The notes below the pieces were generated by a model that saw nothing but the letters and a program-made list of their open reading frames with translations, was not told the DNA's origin and searched no databases. From Clostridium weizhouense (GTDB lineage: Bacteria > Bacillota > Clostridia > Clostridiales > Clostridiaceae), in contig NZ_JAHXPT010000002.1 of the NCBI RefSeq assembly GCF_019431045.1, forward strand, positions 1 to 64,000: a stretch of DNA of 64,000 bases, in the 5' to 3' direction. Below, one piece after another: positions 24,007 through 32,173 of this stretch. A program made the translations under genes and the position numbers. Within the stretch, counting starts at the first letter, position 1. The number at the start of each line of letters is the position of its first letter.

Positions 24007-25764
24007 CTAAAACAGTGCTGACCTATCAAATATTTGTACAACTACTGGTGCTTTTATTTCATCAACTTTTAACCAAAATTCAGATGTAACGTCAGCAGCA
24101 TCATCATGTAAGGTATACTTTTGACCTGCAAACTCCATAAATTGATTATTAAATTCTTCATCTTCAGAGCAAAAAATAAATTCCCCTCGATTAACGAAAG
24201 GAACTATAGTTGAGATTTTATCATCTTTATTTTTTCTTTGAGATTCATTAATAATTATTATATTTCTATATTTCAGTATTGGATGTTCTTTAATCTTCTT
24301 TTCAAGTTGATTTGCATCAGCTCCATTAAAAGTATTTTTTTCAATACTTACATGAGTTGCATCTTGATATTCCAGTAATAATTCAATCATGTGATCTATA
24401 TACTTATCAAACTCCTGTCTTGCATTAATCTTAGCAAGTTCACCTTTTCTACAGTATTTAAATCCATTAGCAGCAGTTGAACCTACCATATAAGCGCTAT
24501 AGTCATTTTTACGTCCTCCACCAGATGCAGGGTCTACAATAAGCATAGTTTTAGTAAAGTCATGCGTTTCAATCACTTTTCTAATTTCAGTATGCATTGA
24601 CTTGAACCACTTTTCGCCTATACAATCAACGTCCCCCTGAACTTCTTGCTTAAAAGAGTTAGGATTTTCATAATAATCTAATGCTAATTCCAAGCAACTC
24701 CAAAATTCACTCCAAAGGGTTTTAAATTGCATTTCTTTTTCATGCTTATAATAAAATTCTTTAGCATCTTCTAAGTGATCCGGATTCTTAAAGTCATTTA
24801 ATATATTCTTAAATTCTAGCCATAAACCAGTATTGAAATATTCATCAACATCATCTACCAAAACACCTTTATACTTTTTAAATTTCCATGTAGGTGATTT
24901 AAGTAACCTAGAATAAAAGCATTCCTTATGTTGTTGAGTTCCCCAAGCCATTAGAACAGTACCTTTTTTAACTATCTTGCCATCACGTTTTACTGGTCTT
25001 TGCTTAGCAAACTTAACATCATCAGAATATCTTTTCCACTTCTTTTCTCTAGCTTCTTCTGTTCTACAATCATCTTCAGATTGGTAATCATCAAGAATTA
25101 TAAGATCTGGTCTAACATTCTTATATTTTCTACCTCTCATCGGTGAAGTAGATGAAATAGCTTCAACAAAAGTTTTATTAACAAATTCTAATTGAGTAGC
25201 ATTACAAATAAAGTTTCTATTCTTATCATCTAGTAACTTACCAAATGCCTGCTCAATATAAGGATTCTCAATCATATTATCCTTTATATCTTTTATGAAC
25301 TTTTCAGCCGTAGAGCCTATATCTGAGCAAATCAGCACATATGTTTTATGTTTATATGCTACTGACCAACAAGTAGGTCCTAATGTACCAAAAGCACTTT
25401 TTCCAGTACCTCTAGGAAGAACTCTTCCTAATTGTTCAGGACCATTACCAATAATACTATCCTGAATATCTTTCCAAAGCTCTTCATGAACATCAGCGAG
25501 TGGAGCTGCTGCATTATCTTCTTTGGGAAGGTAAATATCTTGCATAAAATACATACAAAAAAACTCTAAGTCAATTGCTCCGAGTTGCCATGCTAATCCA
25601 TGGTACCCAAACAAATTCTTAGAGTTTTCTAATATTCTACTATCCGTTAATTTTTCTGCTTTTTTATCATCTATACCTATATCAGTATATGATTTTTTTA
25701 GAAAGTGATAAAGCAGCCATTTGTTTCTAGCTTCATCACTAGGGAAATCATATGGAATTTTCAA
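24007..25764 (-). CDS. Terminase large subunit
   Basis: 585 residues, probably starting with TTG (AAAGGAGTGATAAAGC before it). ATPase domain: Walker A LPRGTGKS at about 116-123 and Walker B DLIILDDYQSEDD near 225. Nuclease domain: LIVDPASGG near 410, followed by further acidic residues (SIEKNTFNGAD, HDDAADV). Packages DNA with the portal. Separated from the small subunit by a serine recombinase and two unknown genes, which is unusual. Confidence 0.9.
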   Translation of the reverse strand: MKIPYDFPSDEARNKWLLYHFLKKSYTDIGIDDKKAEKLTDSRILENSKNLFGYHGLAWQLGAIDLEFFCMYFMQDIYLPKEDNAAAPLADVHEELWKDIQDSIIGNGPEQLGRVLPRGTGKSAFGTLGPTCWSVAYKHKTYVLICSDIGSTAEKFIKDIKDNMIENPYIEQAFGKLLDDKNRNFICNATQLEFVNKTFVEAISSTSPMRGRKYKNVRPDLIILDDYQSEDDCRTEEAREKKWKRYSDDVKFAKQRPVKRDGKIVKKGTVLMAWGTQQHKECFYSRLLKSPTWKFKKYKGVLVDDVDEYFNTGLWLEFKNILNDFKNPDHLEDAKEFYYKHEKEMQFKTLWSEFWSCLELALDYYENPNSFKQEVQGDVDCIGEKWFKSMHTEIRKVIETHDFTKTMLIVDPASGGGRKNDYSAYMVGSTAANGFKYCRKGELAKINARQEFDKYIDHMIELLLEYQDATHVSIEKNTFNGADANQLEKKIKEHPILKYRNIIIINESQRKNKDDKISTIVPFVNRGEFIFCSEDEEFNNQFMEFAGQKYTLHDDAADVTSEFWLKVDEIKAPVVVQIFDRSALF

Positions 25765-25790
25765 GCTTTATCACTCCTTTCACTAAAAAA

Positions 25791-26222
25791 TTAAATTATT
25801 GTACCATTAAAATAATTTATGATATCCTTAATCAAATCATTATAATAATTTATTTGTATTTCAACATCATTATTATCTTTAATAGAATTTAATTCACAAT
25901 TTTCTCCATTCATATTAAATATTAAATTAAAAGCATTTGTTCTTTGTCGTTCATATTGAATACTTGTAATATCAATTTTATTACATTTAGTAATTTTTAC
26001 AGTTTGACTGTCTTCATCAAACGAAACTTTTACTACATAATCATCAAAAAATCCAAATAAAGATACATTAGTATTTGTAAATAAATTTTGAAAATAACAA
26101 AAAGCATGTTCAAAATTGTAATTATTTATATCTAATTCATTTATTATTTTTTTTGCTTTATCACAATAATCTAATTTATTTGCACAATGTTTTAAATGAG
26201 AATATTTGCCCATATGGTTCAT
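25791..26222 (-). CDS. Unknown protein, 143 aa, inserted before terL
   Basis: Starts MNHMGKYSHLKHCANKLDYCDKAK, preceded by AAAGGTGG. Alternates helices with a beta-rich core (VSLFGFFDDYVVKVSFDEDSQTVKI). No transmembrane segment or catalytic motif recognised. A 120-bp spacer separates it from the divergent small + strand ORF. It is not part of the usual packaging module, so it is probably accessory cargo expressed with terL. Confidence 0.6.
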   Translation of the reverse strand: MNHMGKYSHLKHCANKLDYCDKAKKIINELDINNYNFEHAFCYFQNLFTNTNVSLFGFFDDYVVKVSFDEDSQTVKITKCNKIDITSIQYERQRTNAFNLIFNMNGENCELNSIKDNNDVEIQINYYNDLIKDIINYFNGTII

Positions 26223-26344
26223 AAACCTACCACCTTTCCATAAAATACAATATTCTACAGAAAGAGTTATAATCCTTTTTAATGAATACTAATTAATATA
26301 TTGGCAATAATAAAATTAGAATTAAACTTAATTGAGGTGTTTTT

Positions 26345-26551
26345 ATGAAAAAAATTATTGACTTAATAAACTTTATTGCATCTTTAATTACTGTAGAAGA
26401 ATTTGTTCGTAAAGTTTTGTCTATTTTTTATACAGCTTGTCTTAAAGCCTATATATTTAAAGAAAAAAAATTTTTCTTTAACAAAATAAAAACAAATAAA
26501 CCTCTATTGAAGTACTTTAAAATTCAAAAAAACATTATAATTGAAATATAA
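26345..26551 (+). CDS. Small + strand protein, 68 aa, putative cargo
   Basis: One of the few rightward ORFs of the prophage outside the control region. GAGGTG lies 6 nt before ATG, and a terminator begins at its stop. The protein (MKKIIDLINFIASLITVEEF...) has a moderately hydrophobic N-terminal half and a very basic C-terminal half (FKEKKFFFNKIKTNKPLLKY), suggesting a membrane-associated peptide. No clear upstream promoter consensus was found. Could be a moron or a chance ORF. Confidence 0.4.
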   Translation: MKKIIDLINFIASLITVEEFVRKVLSIFYTACLKAYIFKEKKFFFNKIKTNKPLLKYFKIQKNIIIEI

Positions 26552-26586
26552 CAAAAGCACTTACTATAAAAAATAAGTGCTTTTGT
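26551..26586. terminator. Bidirectional terminator between convergent genes
   Basis: Near-perfect inverted repeat ACAAAAGCACTTACT ... AATAAGTGCTTTTGT with A and T tracts on the two flanks, able to stop the + strand ORF and the leftward recombinase gene that ends at 26588. Confidence 0.75.
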
Positions 26587-26587
26587 A

Positions 26588-27247
26588 TTATTTAAAATTT
26601 TCATTATACTCTTTAGCATACCTATAATAAGTTGGCTTAGTTATTCCTAGTAATTTCATGCATTCAAATGGTCTAATATCACCACTAAGTACTCTTTTAT
26701 ATTCTTTAGAGAATTTATCAAACTCTAATGCTCTTGGTCTACCATAATCATCCCATTCACCTCTAGCCTTTTTAGCTGCAATACCTTCACGTTGTCTTTT
26801 TTCTTTTTTCTCCAATTCAGCCTGAGCAAATGAAGCATACATTTCAATAAGCATATTATTAATAGTTTCCATTATCATAGTAGCAATGGAACTATCACTT
26901 GGGAGCTCTGCAAGAGTTGTTGGGATTTCTAAAACCATTAATCTAATTCCGTTATCCTGCATCTTTCTTATTTCTTTTAGAATAAGTTGTTTATTCCTAC
27001 CCAATCTATCAAGTTCAGTAATTATTAATGCAATACCTTCACTAGGATTAACCTTTTTTACAAGGTTCATGTCATTAATCATTTTGTCATATAATGGTCT
27101 ATCAAAGTTTTTACCTGTTTGTTGATCTGTATAAATTTCATTTATCAACTTAATCTTTTCTTTATTAATAAAATCATTTATCTCCTTAATTCCTCTATCC
27201 AAATGTTGCTCTTTAGTTGATGTTCTATGGTATGCGAAATATAACAT
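26588..27247 (-). CDS. Serine recombinase (resolvase/invertase type)
   Basis: 219 residues. N-terminal catalytic domain with AYHRTSTKEQ (catalytic Ser about residue 10 in RTSTKEQ), LIITELDRLGRNKQ (ELDRLGR motif) and a long E helix, then a short C-terminal HTH (ECMKLLGITKPTYYRYAKEY). Small enzymes of this type resolve or invert short DNA segments. It sits between terS and terL with its own strong promoter. Its targets are not obvious: I saw no paired inverted sites in the fibre genes. Confidence 0.85.
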   Translation of the reverse strand: MLYFAYHRTSTKEQHLDRGIKEINDFINKEKIKLINEIYTDQQTGKNFDRPLYDKMINDMNLVKKVNPSEGIALIITELDRLGRNKQLILKEIRKMQDNGIRLMVLEIPTTLAELPSDSSIATMIMETINNMLIEMYASFAQAELEKKEKRQREGIAAKKARGEWDDYGRPRALEFDKFSKEYKRVLSGDIRPFECMKLLGITKPTYYRYAKEYNENFK

Positions 27248-27366
27248 TATTAAACACCTCGACTTTTTAAAAATACTATAGAAATTGTGTAACTGGGCGA
27301 CAGGGTTTTGAGCCTTTTCTAATTTAGAAGGTACCCCCTAGTTTTGGAATATATTTCTATAATATC

Positions 27367-27395
27367 ATTATCCTCTTATAGTATCTAAATGTCAA
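27367..27395 (-). promoter_or_regulatory. Sigma-A promoter of the serine recombinase
   Basis: Minus strand TTGACA (27395-27390), 17-nt spacer, GATAAT (27372-27367), about 120 bp upstream of the recombinase start. The leader holds an imperfect inverted repeat CCTTCTAA / TTAGAAAAGG that could be an operator. The rest of 27248-27492 holds no ORF. Confidence 0.65.
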
Positions 27396-27492
27396 CATAT
27401 ATTTTTGATACCTTTAAAATGCTTTTTAATTCCATTTAAATGGCTTAAGTACGTTGATTTTTCAATAGTCTCACATGGTACACATTATGATA

Positions 27493-27921
27493 CTACTTAA
27501 CAACTGTAAAACTCTTAATTTCTTCAATCTCTTTCTTAAGAGTATTAGTATCTGTTGAACTGTCTTTATTACCTCCAGTAGAAGTATCAATAGTGCTAGC
27601 TGAAGCTTTGCCTAATCCCATCTCAATAATAAACTTATTGGCTTGAAATCTAACTCTTTGGTCAGTCTTTTGATTAGCCATATCATACATATTATCAATG
27701 CAAGTCGTAACGTTTGATACAATTTTGTCTTGAGCTGTCTTTTTTATCTGTTCTCTTCGTCCTTCAAGCTCAGCCATAACTAACGGTTCCTTTTTCCATG
27801 CATAAATAGTAGGTCTTGATACCTTACATGCATCTGCAATATCTTTAATATTAAAGCCACTTAAGAGCATATCAATCATCTTATCTTTTTCTTTAGTTAT
27901 TATATGAGATTCGATTGCCAT
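27493..27921 (-). CDS. Terminase small subunit (phBC6A51-type HTH)
   Basis: 142 residues. N-terminal HTH MIDMLLSGFNIKDIADACKVSRPTIYAWKK recognises the packaging site; middle helices (RREQIKKTAQDKI, TDQRVRFQANKFIIEMGLGK) promote oligomerisation; the Ser/Thr-rich tail ends in EIEEIKSFTVVK. Start is the ATG at 27921 with AGAAGGTGAT upstream. First gene of the late operon, downstream of the regulator terminator. Confidence 0.82.
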   Translation of the reverse strand: MAIESHIITKEKDKMIDMLLSGFNIKDIADACKVSRPTIYAWKKEPLVMAELEGRREQIKKTAQDKIVSNVTTCIDNMYDMANQKTDQRVRFQANKFIIEMGLGKASASTIDTSTGGNKDSSTDTNTLKKEIEEIKSFTVVK

Positions 27922-28240
27922 GGTATCACCTTCTTTCTTTACACTTATTTTACACTTCTTAGCCTTACTGTTAAGTTATATTAAATTAGTAATATACTTT
28001 TACCTTTTAAAATAATACCTCTTATGTAAGCTAATAAACATATTAAAAAGACACCTATAAATTAATATAGATGTCTAAATAAATAAGAGGGCATTTGATT
28101 TATCTTTAGTACCTGTAAGAACTCTTAATGAATTCTTTCTACAATACCATTATATTACCTTTGAAGCCTTGAAAACAGTAAGGTTACAATAATATAATAA
28201 TAAAATAATAAAGATATAAGAATAAAATAATAATAATCCT
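27922..28240 (-). promoter_or_regulatory. Late-operon promoter region
   Basis: No ORF. Contains the terminator for the late regulator (28043-28076) and an AT-rich region upstream of terS. The late promoter controlled by the ArpU/sigma-like protein is expected between 27922 and 28040, but I see no consensus sigma-A boxes, as expected for an activator-dependent promoter. Confidence 0.45.
28043..28076 (-). terminator. Terminator after the late regulator gene
   Basis: Minus strand 11-bp stem AGACATCTATA / TATAGGTGTCT (one G-U pair), TTAATT loop, TTTTTAA tail. Confidence 0.75.
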
Positions 28241-28681
28241 TTAGAGTATATAATCTGCTATTCTATCTATTACTTTACGTCTAACTTTAATGCAATTATC
28301 TACTGATTGATTTAAATCTTGTGCAATACTTGTCCAGCTTCTAGTTGGTTTAGAAAAATATCTAAGTTCAACTAATTTACGTTCATCATTTTCTAATAGA
28401 TCTAAAGTTGTAGTTATTAGTTCCTTTTCTATAAGCCTACTTTCTTTATCTTTTTTAAGCTGCTCTATTTTATCTTTAATATGTTCATCACGTCTAATAA
28501 TTTCATTTTCTACTGAACTATTAAATGCATTAGTTGGACCTGTTTTTTCTTCATATGTTACTGCTCTAATGGATACATCATTTAAAAGTTGTTTTATTTT
28601 TATATCTGCTAATTGATTAAGTTTATCTATATCTTTAAATTTATATAAATGATATTCTGTTTTCTTAAATCTATCTTCCAT
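28241..28681 (-). CDS. ArpU/RinA-type late transcription regulator
   Basis: 146 residues from the ATG at 28681 (AAGGAG six nt upstream). C-terminal 60 residues, LENDERKLVELRYFSKPTRSW followed by TSIAQDLNQSVDNCIKVRRKVIDRI, are a sigma-region-4-like HTH, as in ArpU, RinA and related phage activators of packaging and structural genes. The N-terminal half is a charged helical domain. Position immediately upstream of terS fits control of the late operon. Confidence 0.8.
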   Translation of the reverse strand: MEDRFKKTEYHLYKFKDIDKLNQLADIKIKQLLNDVSIRAVTYEEKTGPTNAFNSSVENEIIRRDEHIKDKIEQLKKDKESRLIEKELITTTLDLLENDERKLVELRYFSKPTRSWTSIAQDLNQSVDNCIKVRRKVIDRIADYIL

Positions 28682-28829
28682 TTTTTGCTCCTTCAATAAA
28701 TTTTATATCTATAAGTAAACATTTCTTTTCTGAATTTAATCTATTAACTGTATTCCAATCTTTTCTTTTTACTGCTTTTTTAATCTGTAAATCTATTTCT
28801 TTTAATCTATCTTTCTTAATTTCTAACAT
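28671..28829 (-). CDS. Small helical protein before the late regulator, 52 aa
   Basis: MLEIKKDRLKEIDLQIKKAV followed by KRKDWNTVNRLNSEKKCLLIDIKFIE. It overlaps the regulator start by 11 nt, so may serve mainly for translational coupling. AGAAGGTG lies 19 nt before the ATG and closer to an in-frame ATT, so the exact start is uncertain. Charged coiled-coil character; no family recognised. Confidence 0.5.
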   Translation of the reverse strand: MLEIKKDRLKEIDLQIKKAVKRKDWNTVNRLNSEKKCLLIDIKFIEGAKNGR

Positions 28830-28864
28830 ATCAATTTTAATATTAATCACCTTCTTTTTTATTC

Positions 28865-29238
28865 TGTAACAAAAATAAGGGTCTTTTGTAACAAAACTAA
28901 AATGTACTTTGTTACAGCTATAACCATTGATATTACTAGTTTTAAGCTACCTTGTACCAATGTAACAAAAAAATAAAACTTATATGTGTAACTTTATATA
29001 ATATATAGAATATATATTTTTCTCGTTATATATATATTATATTTATATTATTGTTACAAATTATATTATATATATAAAGAAAGGCATAACTATGCAGGTT
29101 TGAGGGTGTAACAAAAGCTGTACCGAAAATATTTTTACACATTTTTACAAAGTGACTCAAAGCATTGATATAACTTACTTAGAGCCTGTAACAAAAGCAA
29201 TCTAAATCTTGTTACAGTTTTGTTACACGTTTGTGACA
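28865..29238. repeat. Array of nine TGTAACAA motifs (possible iterons or operators)
   Basis: In a 420-bp gene-free stretch, TGTAACAA occurs exactly nine times in both orientations: + at 28865, 28887, 28961, 29107, 29187; minus at 28908, 29051, 29209 and 29218-29227. A tenth copy at 29231 has one mismatch. Several are 21-22 bp apart, two helical turns. The region also holds a 60-bp pure AT tract (28990-29080). It looks like a binding array for a phage protein: replication origin or late regulator sites. Confidence 0.65.
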
Positions 29239-29282
29239 GGGATATTTGCTTCTACTGGCAGGTTAGTTTTGGTTTGTTTCTT

Positions 29283-29531
29283 TTATCTTGCTTTCATATG
29301 ATGATTTTCTTTATTACGTTCTATTTCTTCTGTAAATCTTTCTAAAGTTTTGTTTTCTTCTTCACATTCTTTTAATTCATTTTTCGATTCTTTTGATAAA
29401 AAACCATGGTCACAATCATCTAACATTTTTAATCCTTCATATACATTCTTTTTTAATTTTAATTTATCTCTTAATGCGTGTTTTAATATACAGCAATCTT
29501 TGTAACTTAAATTTATTAAAAATTTGCTCAT
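29283..29531 (-). CDS. Unknown early protein, 82 aa
   Basis: MSKFLINLSYKDCCILKHALRDKLK followed by a strongly charged helix rich in Glu and Lys. Last gene of the early operon before the TGTAACAA array. Start overlaps the end of the preceding gene region with GAGGATATAGCT upstream. No known domain. Confidence 0.6.
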   Translation of the reverse strand: MSKFLINLSYKDCCILKHALRDKLKLKKNVYEGLKMLDDCDHGFLSKESKNELKECEEENKTLERFTEEIERNKENHHMKAR

Positions 29532-29533
29532 AG

Positions 29534-29749
29534 CTATATCCTCTTTTTATCTACAATCTTTAATAAAACTTCATTTTCCTTTATAGATATGACTTTTAAT
29601 CTAACACTTGAATAGATATTTACAGCTGTATTCTTTTTTACTTCATATGTTTGTCCTACCTCTAAATCTATATTTTTAAGTTGCTCTACAATAGCCTTAT
29701 TTCCTATAGTTTTTACATTGTTCCACATATTTAAAAATTTATATTCCAT
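29534..29749 (-). CDS. Unknown early protein, 71 aa
   Basis: MEYKFLNMWNNVKTIGNKAIVEQL followed by a beta-rich half (LEVGQTYEVKKNTAVN, VRLKVISIKENEVLLKIVD) resembling a small SH3-like barrel. AGGAGG precedes the ATG. Two bp before the next gene, so in the same operon. Function unknown. Confidence 0.6.
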   Translation of the reverse strand: MEYKFLNMWNNVKTIGNKAIVEQLKNIDLEVGQTYEVKKNTAVNIYSSVRLKVISIKENEVLLKIVDKKRI

Positions 29750-29772
29750 GTTAAATCCTCCTAATTTTAAAA

Positions 29773-30087
29773 TTAATATCTTCCCTCGCTTATATCATCT
29801 TTGGACTTATTCCATACCATTCTTGAACTTACATAAACGTTATCTATCATCTTAAGTATTTGTCCTACTCTATCTTTAAGTGGTGGATTTTTAGGTACTC
29901 CTCGACTTTCGTTAGTTCTTATGTTATACAAAATACTGGACCACCTATCATATACTCCTAATGCTTCTTTGTGTAATTTATAAGCTCTTGCATACTCATT
30001 ATCTTGTAATATATTCATTTCATTCATAAGACTGGTGAAGTTGTTTAGATCTTCTGTCGTTATAAATTTGCTATCTAATTCATTCAT
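29773..30087 (-). CDS. Unknown early protein, 104 aa
   Basis: MNELDSKFITTEDLNNFTSLMNE, then AYKLHKEALGVYDRWSSILYNI and a loop NESRGVPKNPPLKDRV. Helical; no catalytic motif. Start overlaps the methyltransferase 3' end by 8 bp, so translated with it. Possibly a partner of the methyltransferase, but this is only positional. Confidence 0.6.
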   Translation of the reverse strand: MNELDSKFITTEDLNNFTSLMNEMNILQDNEYARAYKLHKEALGVYDRWSSILYNIRTNESRGVPKNPPLKDRVGQILKMIDNVYVSSRMVWNKSKDDISEGRY

Positions 30088-30919
30088 GAAGTACCTCCAC
30101 TATTCTAGGTTTGATTATTTCATCTATGGTCCTTTTACTTTTTTCTGTAGCAAGATAATTCCTGTTATTTTTTATGCAACTTACTATTTCACTACCGCTA
30201 CCTGTAAAACCTATAAATACTATATCTCTTTCATTGCTGCTAGCATTTATGATCCTGTCACATATTTTTAATGATTTTACTGTTTTAAATCTCTCTCCAT
30301 TTTTATAATAAAATCTTTCTTTAGAGCTTTGACTAGCTTCAGCTAAATCGCACCATACATCTGTTGCTCTTTTAAACTCATTCTTTCTTGGTTTACCATT
30401 ACATTGAAGATCTTTTCTAGTATTCTTTATTTCTGTATAAGCTGGATTCCATATAAATTTATTTCTATCTTTAACGCACATTATTAGCTCTTCTCTTGCT
30501 TGTGGAAAACCCTTATATGTTGCCCTTATCCTTGTATTTCTTTGAGTTATCCAATTTACTATATCTAATACTTTGTTTTCATGGATCCATTTAACTATAT
30601 CTAATAGTGCAAAACCTTTATTTACTCCTATGGCTCCCCAAAGATACATAGTTCCTGTTGGCTTTAATATTCTTTTACCTTCTAAAATACATTCTTTTAT
30701 AAATTCTATATATTCCGCTTTATCTTGCCATTGATTATCCCAATCCGAATCTACAATTTCAAAATAAGGAGGATCAAAAATAACTAAATCTACACATTCA
30801 TTAGGCAATGTTTTCATATACTCTTTGCACTCAGCATTTATAATTTTATTTACCTCTATCTTTATCACTTCCTTTTTTGAATTACCAAGCCTGTCCATAC
30901 TGCAAGTTAGCTTGGACAT
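30080..30919 (-). CDS. DNA methyltransferase (beta-type, DPPY)
   Basis: Motif IV DPPYFEIVDSDWDNQW near residue 50 and motif I FIGFTGSGSEIV near residue 240 give the beta order typical of N6-adenine or N4-cytosine methyltransferases. About 260-279 residues. The stated start is the longest frame; the first 17 codons lie inside a long hairpin and lack an RBS, so a start near codon 18 (GTG at 30868) or slightly beyond is likely. No matching restriction gene is nearby, so an orphan enzyme protecting phage DNA is likely. Confidence 0.82.
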   Translation of the reverse strand: MSKLTCSMDRLGNSKKEVIKIEVNKIINAECKEYMKTLPNECVDLVIFDPPYFEIVDSDWDNQWQDKAEYIEFIKECILEGKRILKPTGTMYLWGAIGVNKGFALLDIVKWIHENKVLDIVNWITQRNTRIRATYKGFPQAREELIMCVKDRNKFIWNPAYTEIKNTRKDLQCNGKPRKNEFKRATDVWCDLAEASQSSKERFYYKNGERFKTVKSLKICDRIINASSNERDIVFIGFTGSGSEIVSCIKNNRNYLATEKSKRTIDEIIKPRIVEVLHE

Positions 30920-30931
30920 AGGCTTGTAATT
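30880..30931 (-). repeat. Long hairpin at the 5' end of the methyltransferase gene
   Basis: Arms 30880-30897 and 30913-30931 pair over about 17 bp with two small bulges (AATTA, CAAGCC and TGTCCA blocks). No T-run follows. It directly precedes AAAAAAGGA, so it may control translation of the methyltransferase. Confidence 0.55.
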
Positions 30932-30949
30932 CTGTTTATTTATGAATAA

Positions 30950-31342
30950 TTAAACTTGCTGTAATTCAAATTCCACTCTTTCATTTTCTTCTGTCCATAA
31001 TTTGTTAACTATAAGTTGGATAACTTGACTATCATCATCAAATGCTATCTTGTTAAGTGAATCCAATATTATCTTTGCTACATTATCTGCATCAGGCTTC
31101 TTTTGTGGACGTTCTAGTCCTTCTCTTATAGCTTTTAATCTCTTCTTTGTGTAACTCTTAGGTACTTTATGATAAACATTAATTACTGCTTTAACTGGAC
31201 CACCAATATGTTTTCCATCCTGTTGTTGATAACAAATCTTTACCCAGTTTTCATAGTTAACAGTATCTTCAGGTGTTACTGCATGTCTACCAAATACTCT
31301 TGGACGAGCTTTGCCTTTTATCTTTCCTTCTACTATTACCAT
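30950..31342 (-). CDS. RusA-family Holliday junction endonuclease
   Basis: 130 residues: VEGKIKGKARPRVFGRHAVTP at the N-terminus and RPQKKPDADNVAKIILDSLNKIAFDDDSQV, whose KPDxDN...D.L....f.DDsqV pattern carries the RusA catalytic Asp residues. Resolves recombination intermediates before packaging. Fits the neighbouring ERCC4 and Sak4-like recombination genes. Confidence 0.88.
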   Translation of the reverse strand: MVIVEGKIKGKARPRVFGRHAVTPEDTVNYENWVKICYQQQDGKHIGGPVKAVINVYHKVPKSYTKKRLKAIREGLERPQKKPDADNVAKIILDSLNKIAFDDDSQVIQLIVNKLWTEENERVEFELQQV

Positions 31343-31352
31343 GCTATACCTC

Positions 31353-32060
31353 CTAACTAAAGCACATTTGATTATTAGTTTCTTGGACTTCTCTTAATAA
31401 ACCACCTTGCAATTTTAGACTGCTAATATAATTAATTGCTTTATCAATATCTTTTCTTAATAGATTGTGATAAGCAGTAATATTGAAATACTCCTTAATA
31501 CTTCTCCAGACATATCTATAAACTTTACTTCTAAGTTTTTTATTTTTATATGCAGCACTTTCATTTCCACAACATAACTTCTTAACCTCTAAATCTACAG
31601 CTAATTTAATATTGCACGCTTGTCCATGATCTATTGTCATGTTATTTTCTAAAGTATTTACCTTACTTTCAACTTTATTAAGCTTTTCCTCATGTTCTCC
31701 CAAAACTTGATATTGAAGTCTTAATTGATCCATAGGTGATAATTTTTTAACTTTAAGTGCTTTTTTCTCACATTCTATAAAATAGTTTCTATAATCATGA
31801 GATTTTTCTGTTCGTGCCATCATTGCAATATGTTTTGCAAATTCTAAGCTAATCGCAAAATCTTGTGTTTCATTACCCTCGACATCAAGTCGAACCCCTA
31901 CAAAATCGTGCCCTACATGGAAAAATTCATTATTTACTATATTAGTTGTATACCATCTTGACCATTGAGATTTATTCAATCCTAGACCTAAATATAATTC
32001 TCTTGCACTCACTGTTTTCATACCTGTGTCTGTCGTATTTAATTTTATTAATTCATTCAT
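31353..32060 (-). CDS. AntA/ORF6C-type antirepressor
   Basis: 235 residues. N-terminal AntA domain: VSARELYLGLGLNKSQWSRW, then FHVGHDFVGVRLD and SLEFAKHIAMMARTEKSHDYRNYF. The linker is helical and charged (MDQLRLQYQVLGEHEEKLN), followed by an ORF6C-like C-terminal domain. Such proteins bind repressors or act as DNA-binding antirepressors that favour lytic growth. The upstream 110 bp include a strong hairpin. Confidence 0.85.
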   Translation of the reverse strand: MNELIKLNTTDTGMKTVSARELYLGLGLNKSQWSRWYTTNIVNNEFFHVGHDFVGVRLDVEGNETQDFAISLEFAKHIAMMARTEKSHDYRNYFIECEKKALKVKKLSPMDQLRLQYQVLGEHEEKLNKVESKVNTLENNMTIDHGQACNIKLAVDLEVKKLCCGNESAAYKNKKLRSKVYRYVWRSIKEYFNITAYHNLLRKDIDKAINYISSLKLQGGLLREVQETNNQMCFS

Positions 32061-32096
32061 TAGCCTGATCTCCTTATTATCAAATGATTATCATAT

Positions 32097-32136
32097 GAGA
32101 ATAAAGAGTTGCAACTGTAGTTGCATCTTCATTCTC
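32097..32136 (-). promoter_or_regulatory. Hairpin in antirepressor leader
   Basis: Interrupted inverted repeat: GAGAAT / ATTCTC outer arms and TGCAACT / AGTTGCA inner arms, about 40 nt long, 37 bp upstream of the antirepressor ATG. No T-run. Could control translation or be an operator. The rest of 32061-32173 is empty. Confidence 0.5.
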
Positions 32137-32173
32137 TATTCAGTTCTTCATCCTGTTGTAGTATTGCGTAGAA

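Noticed and set aside
28865..29238. Could the TGTAACAA copies be a CRISPR array?
   Set aside because: Repeats are 8-10 bp, in both orientations and irregularly spaced; no direct repeats of 23-40 bp and no cas genes.
30080..30919. Restriction-modification system
   Set aside because: Only the methyltransferase is recognisable; the adjacent small ORFs have no nuclease motif.
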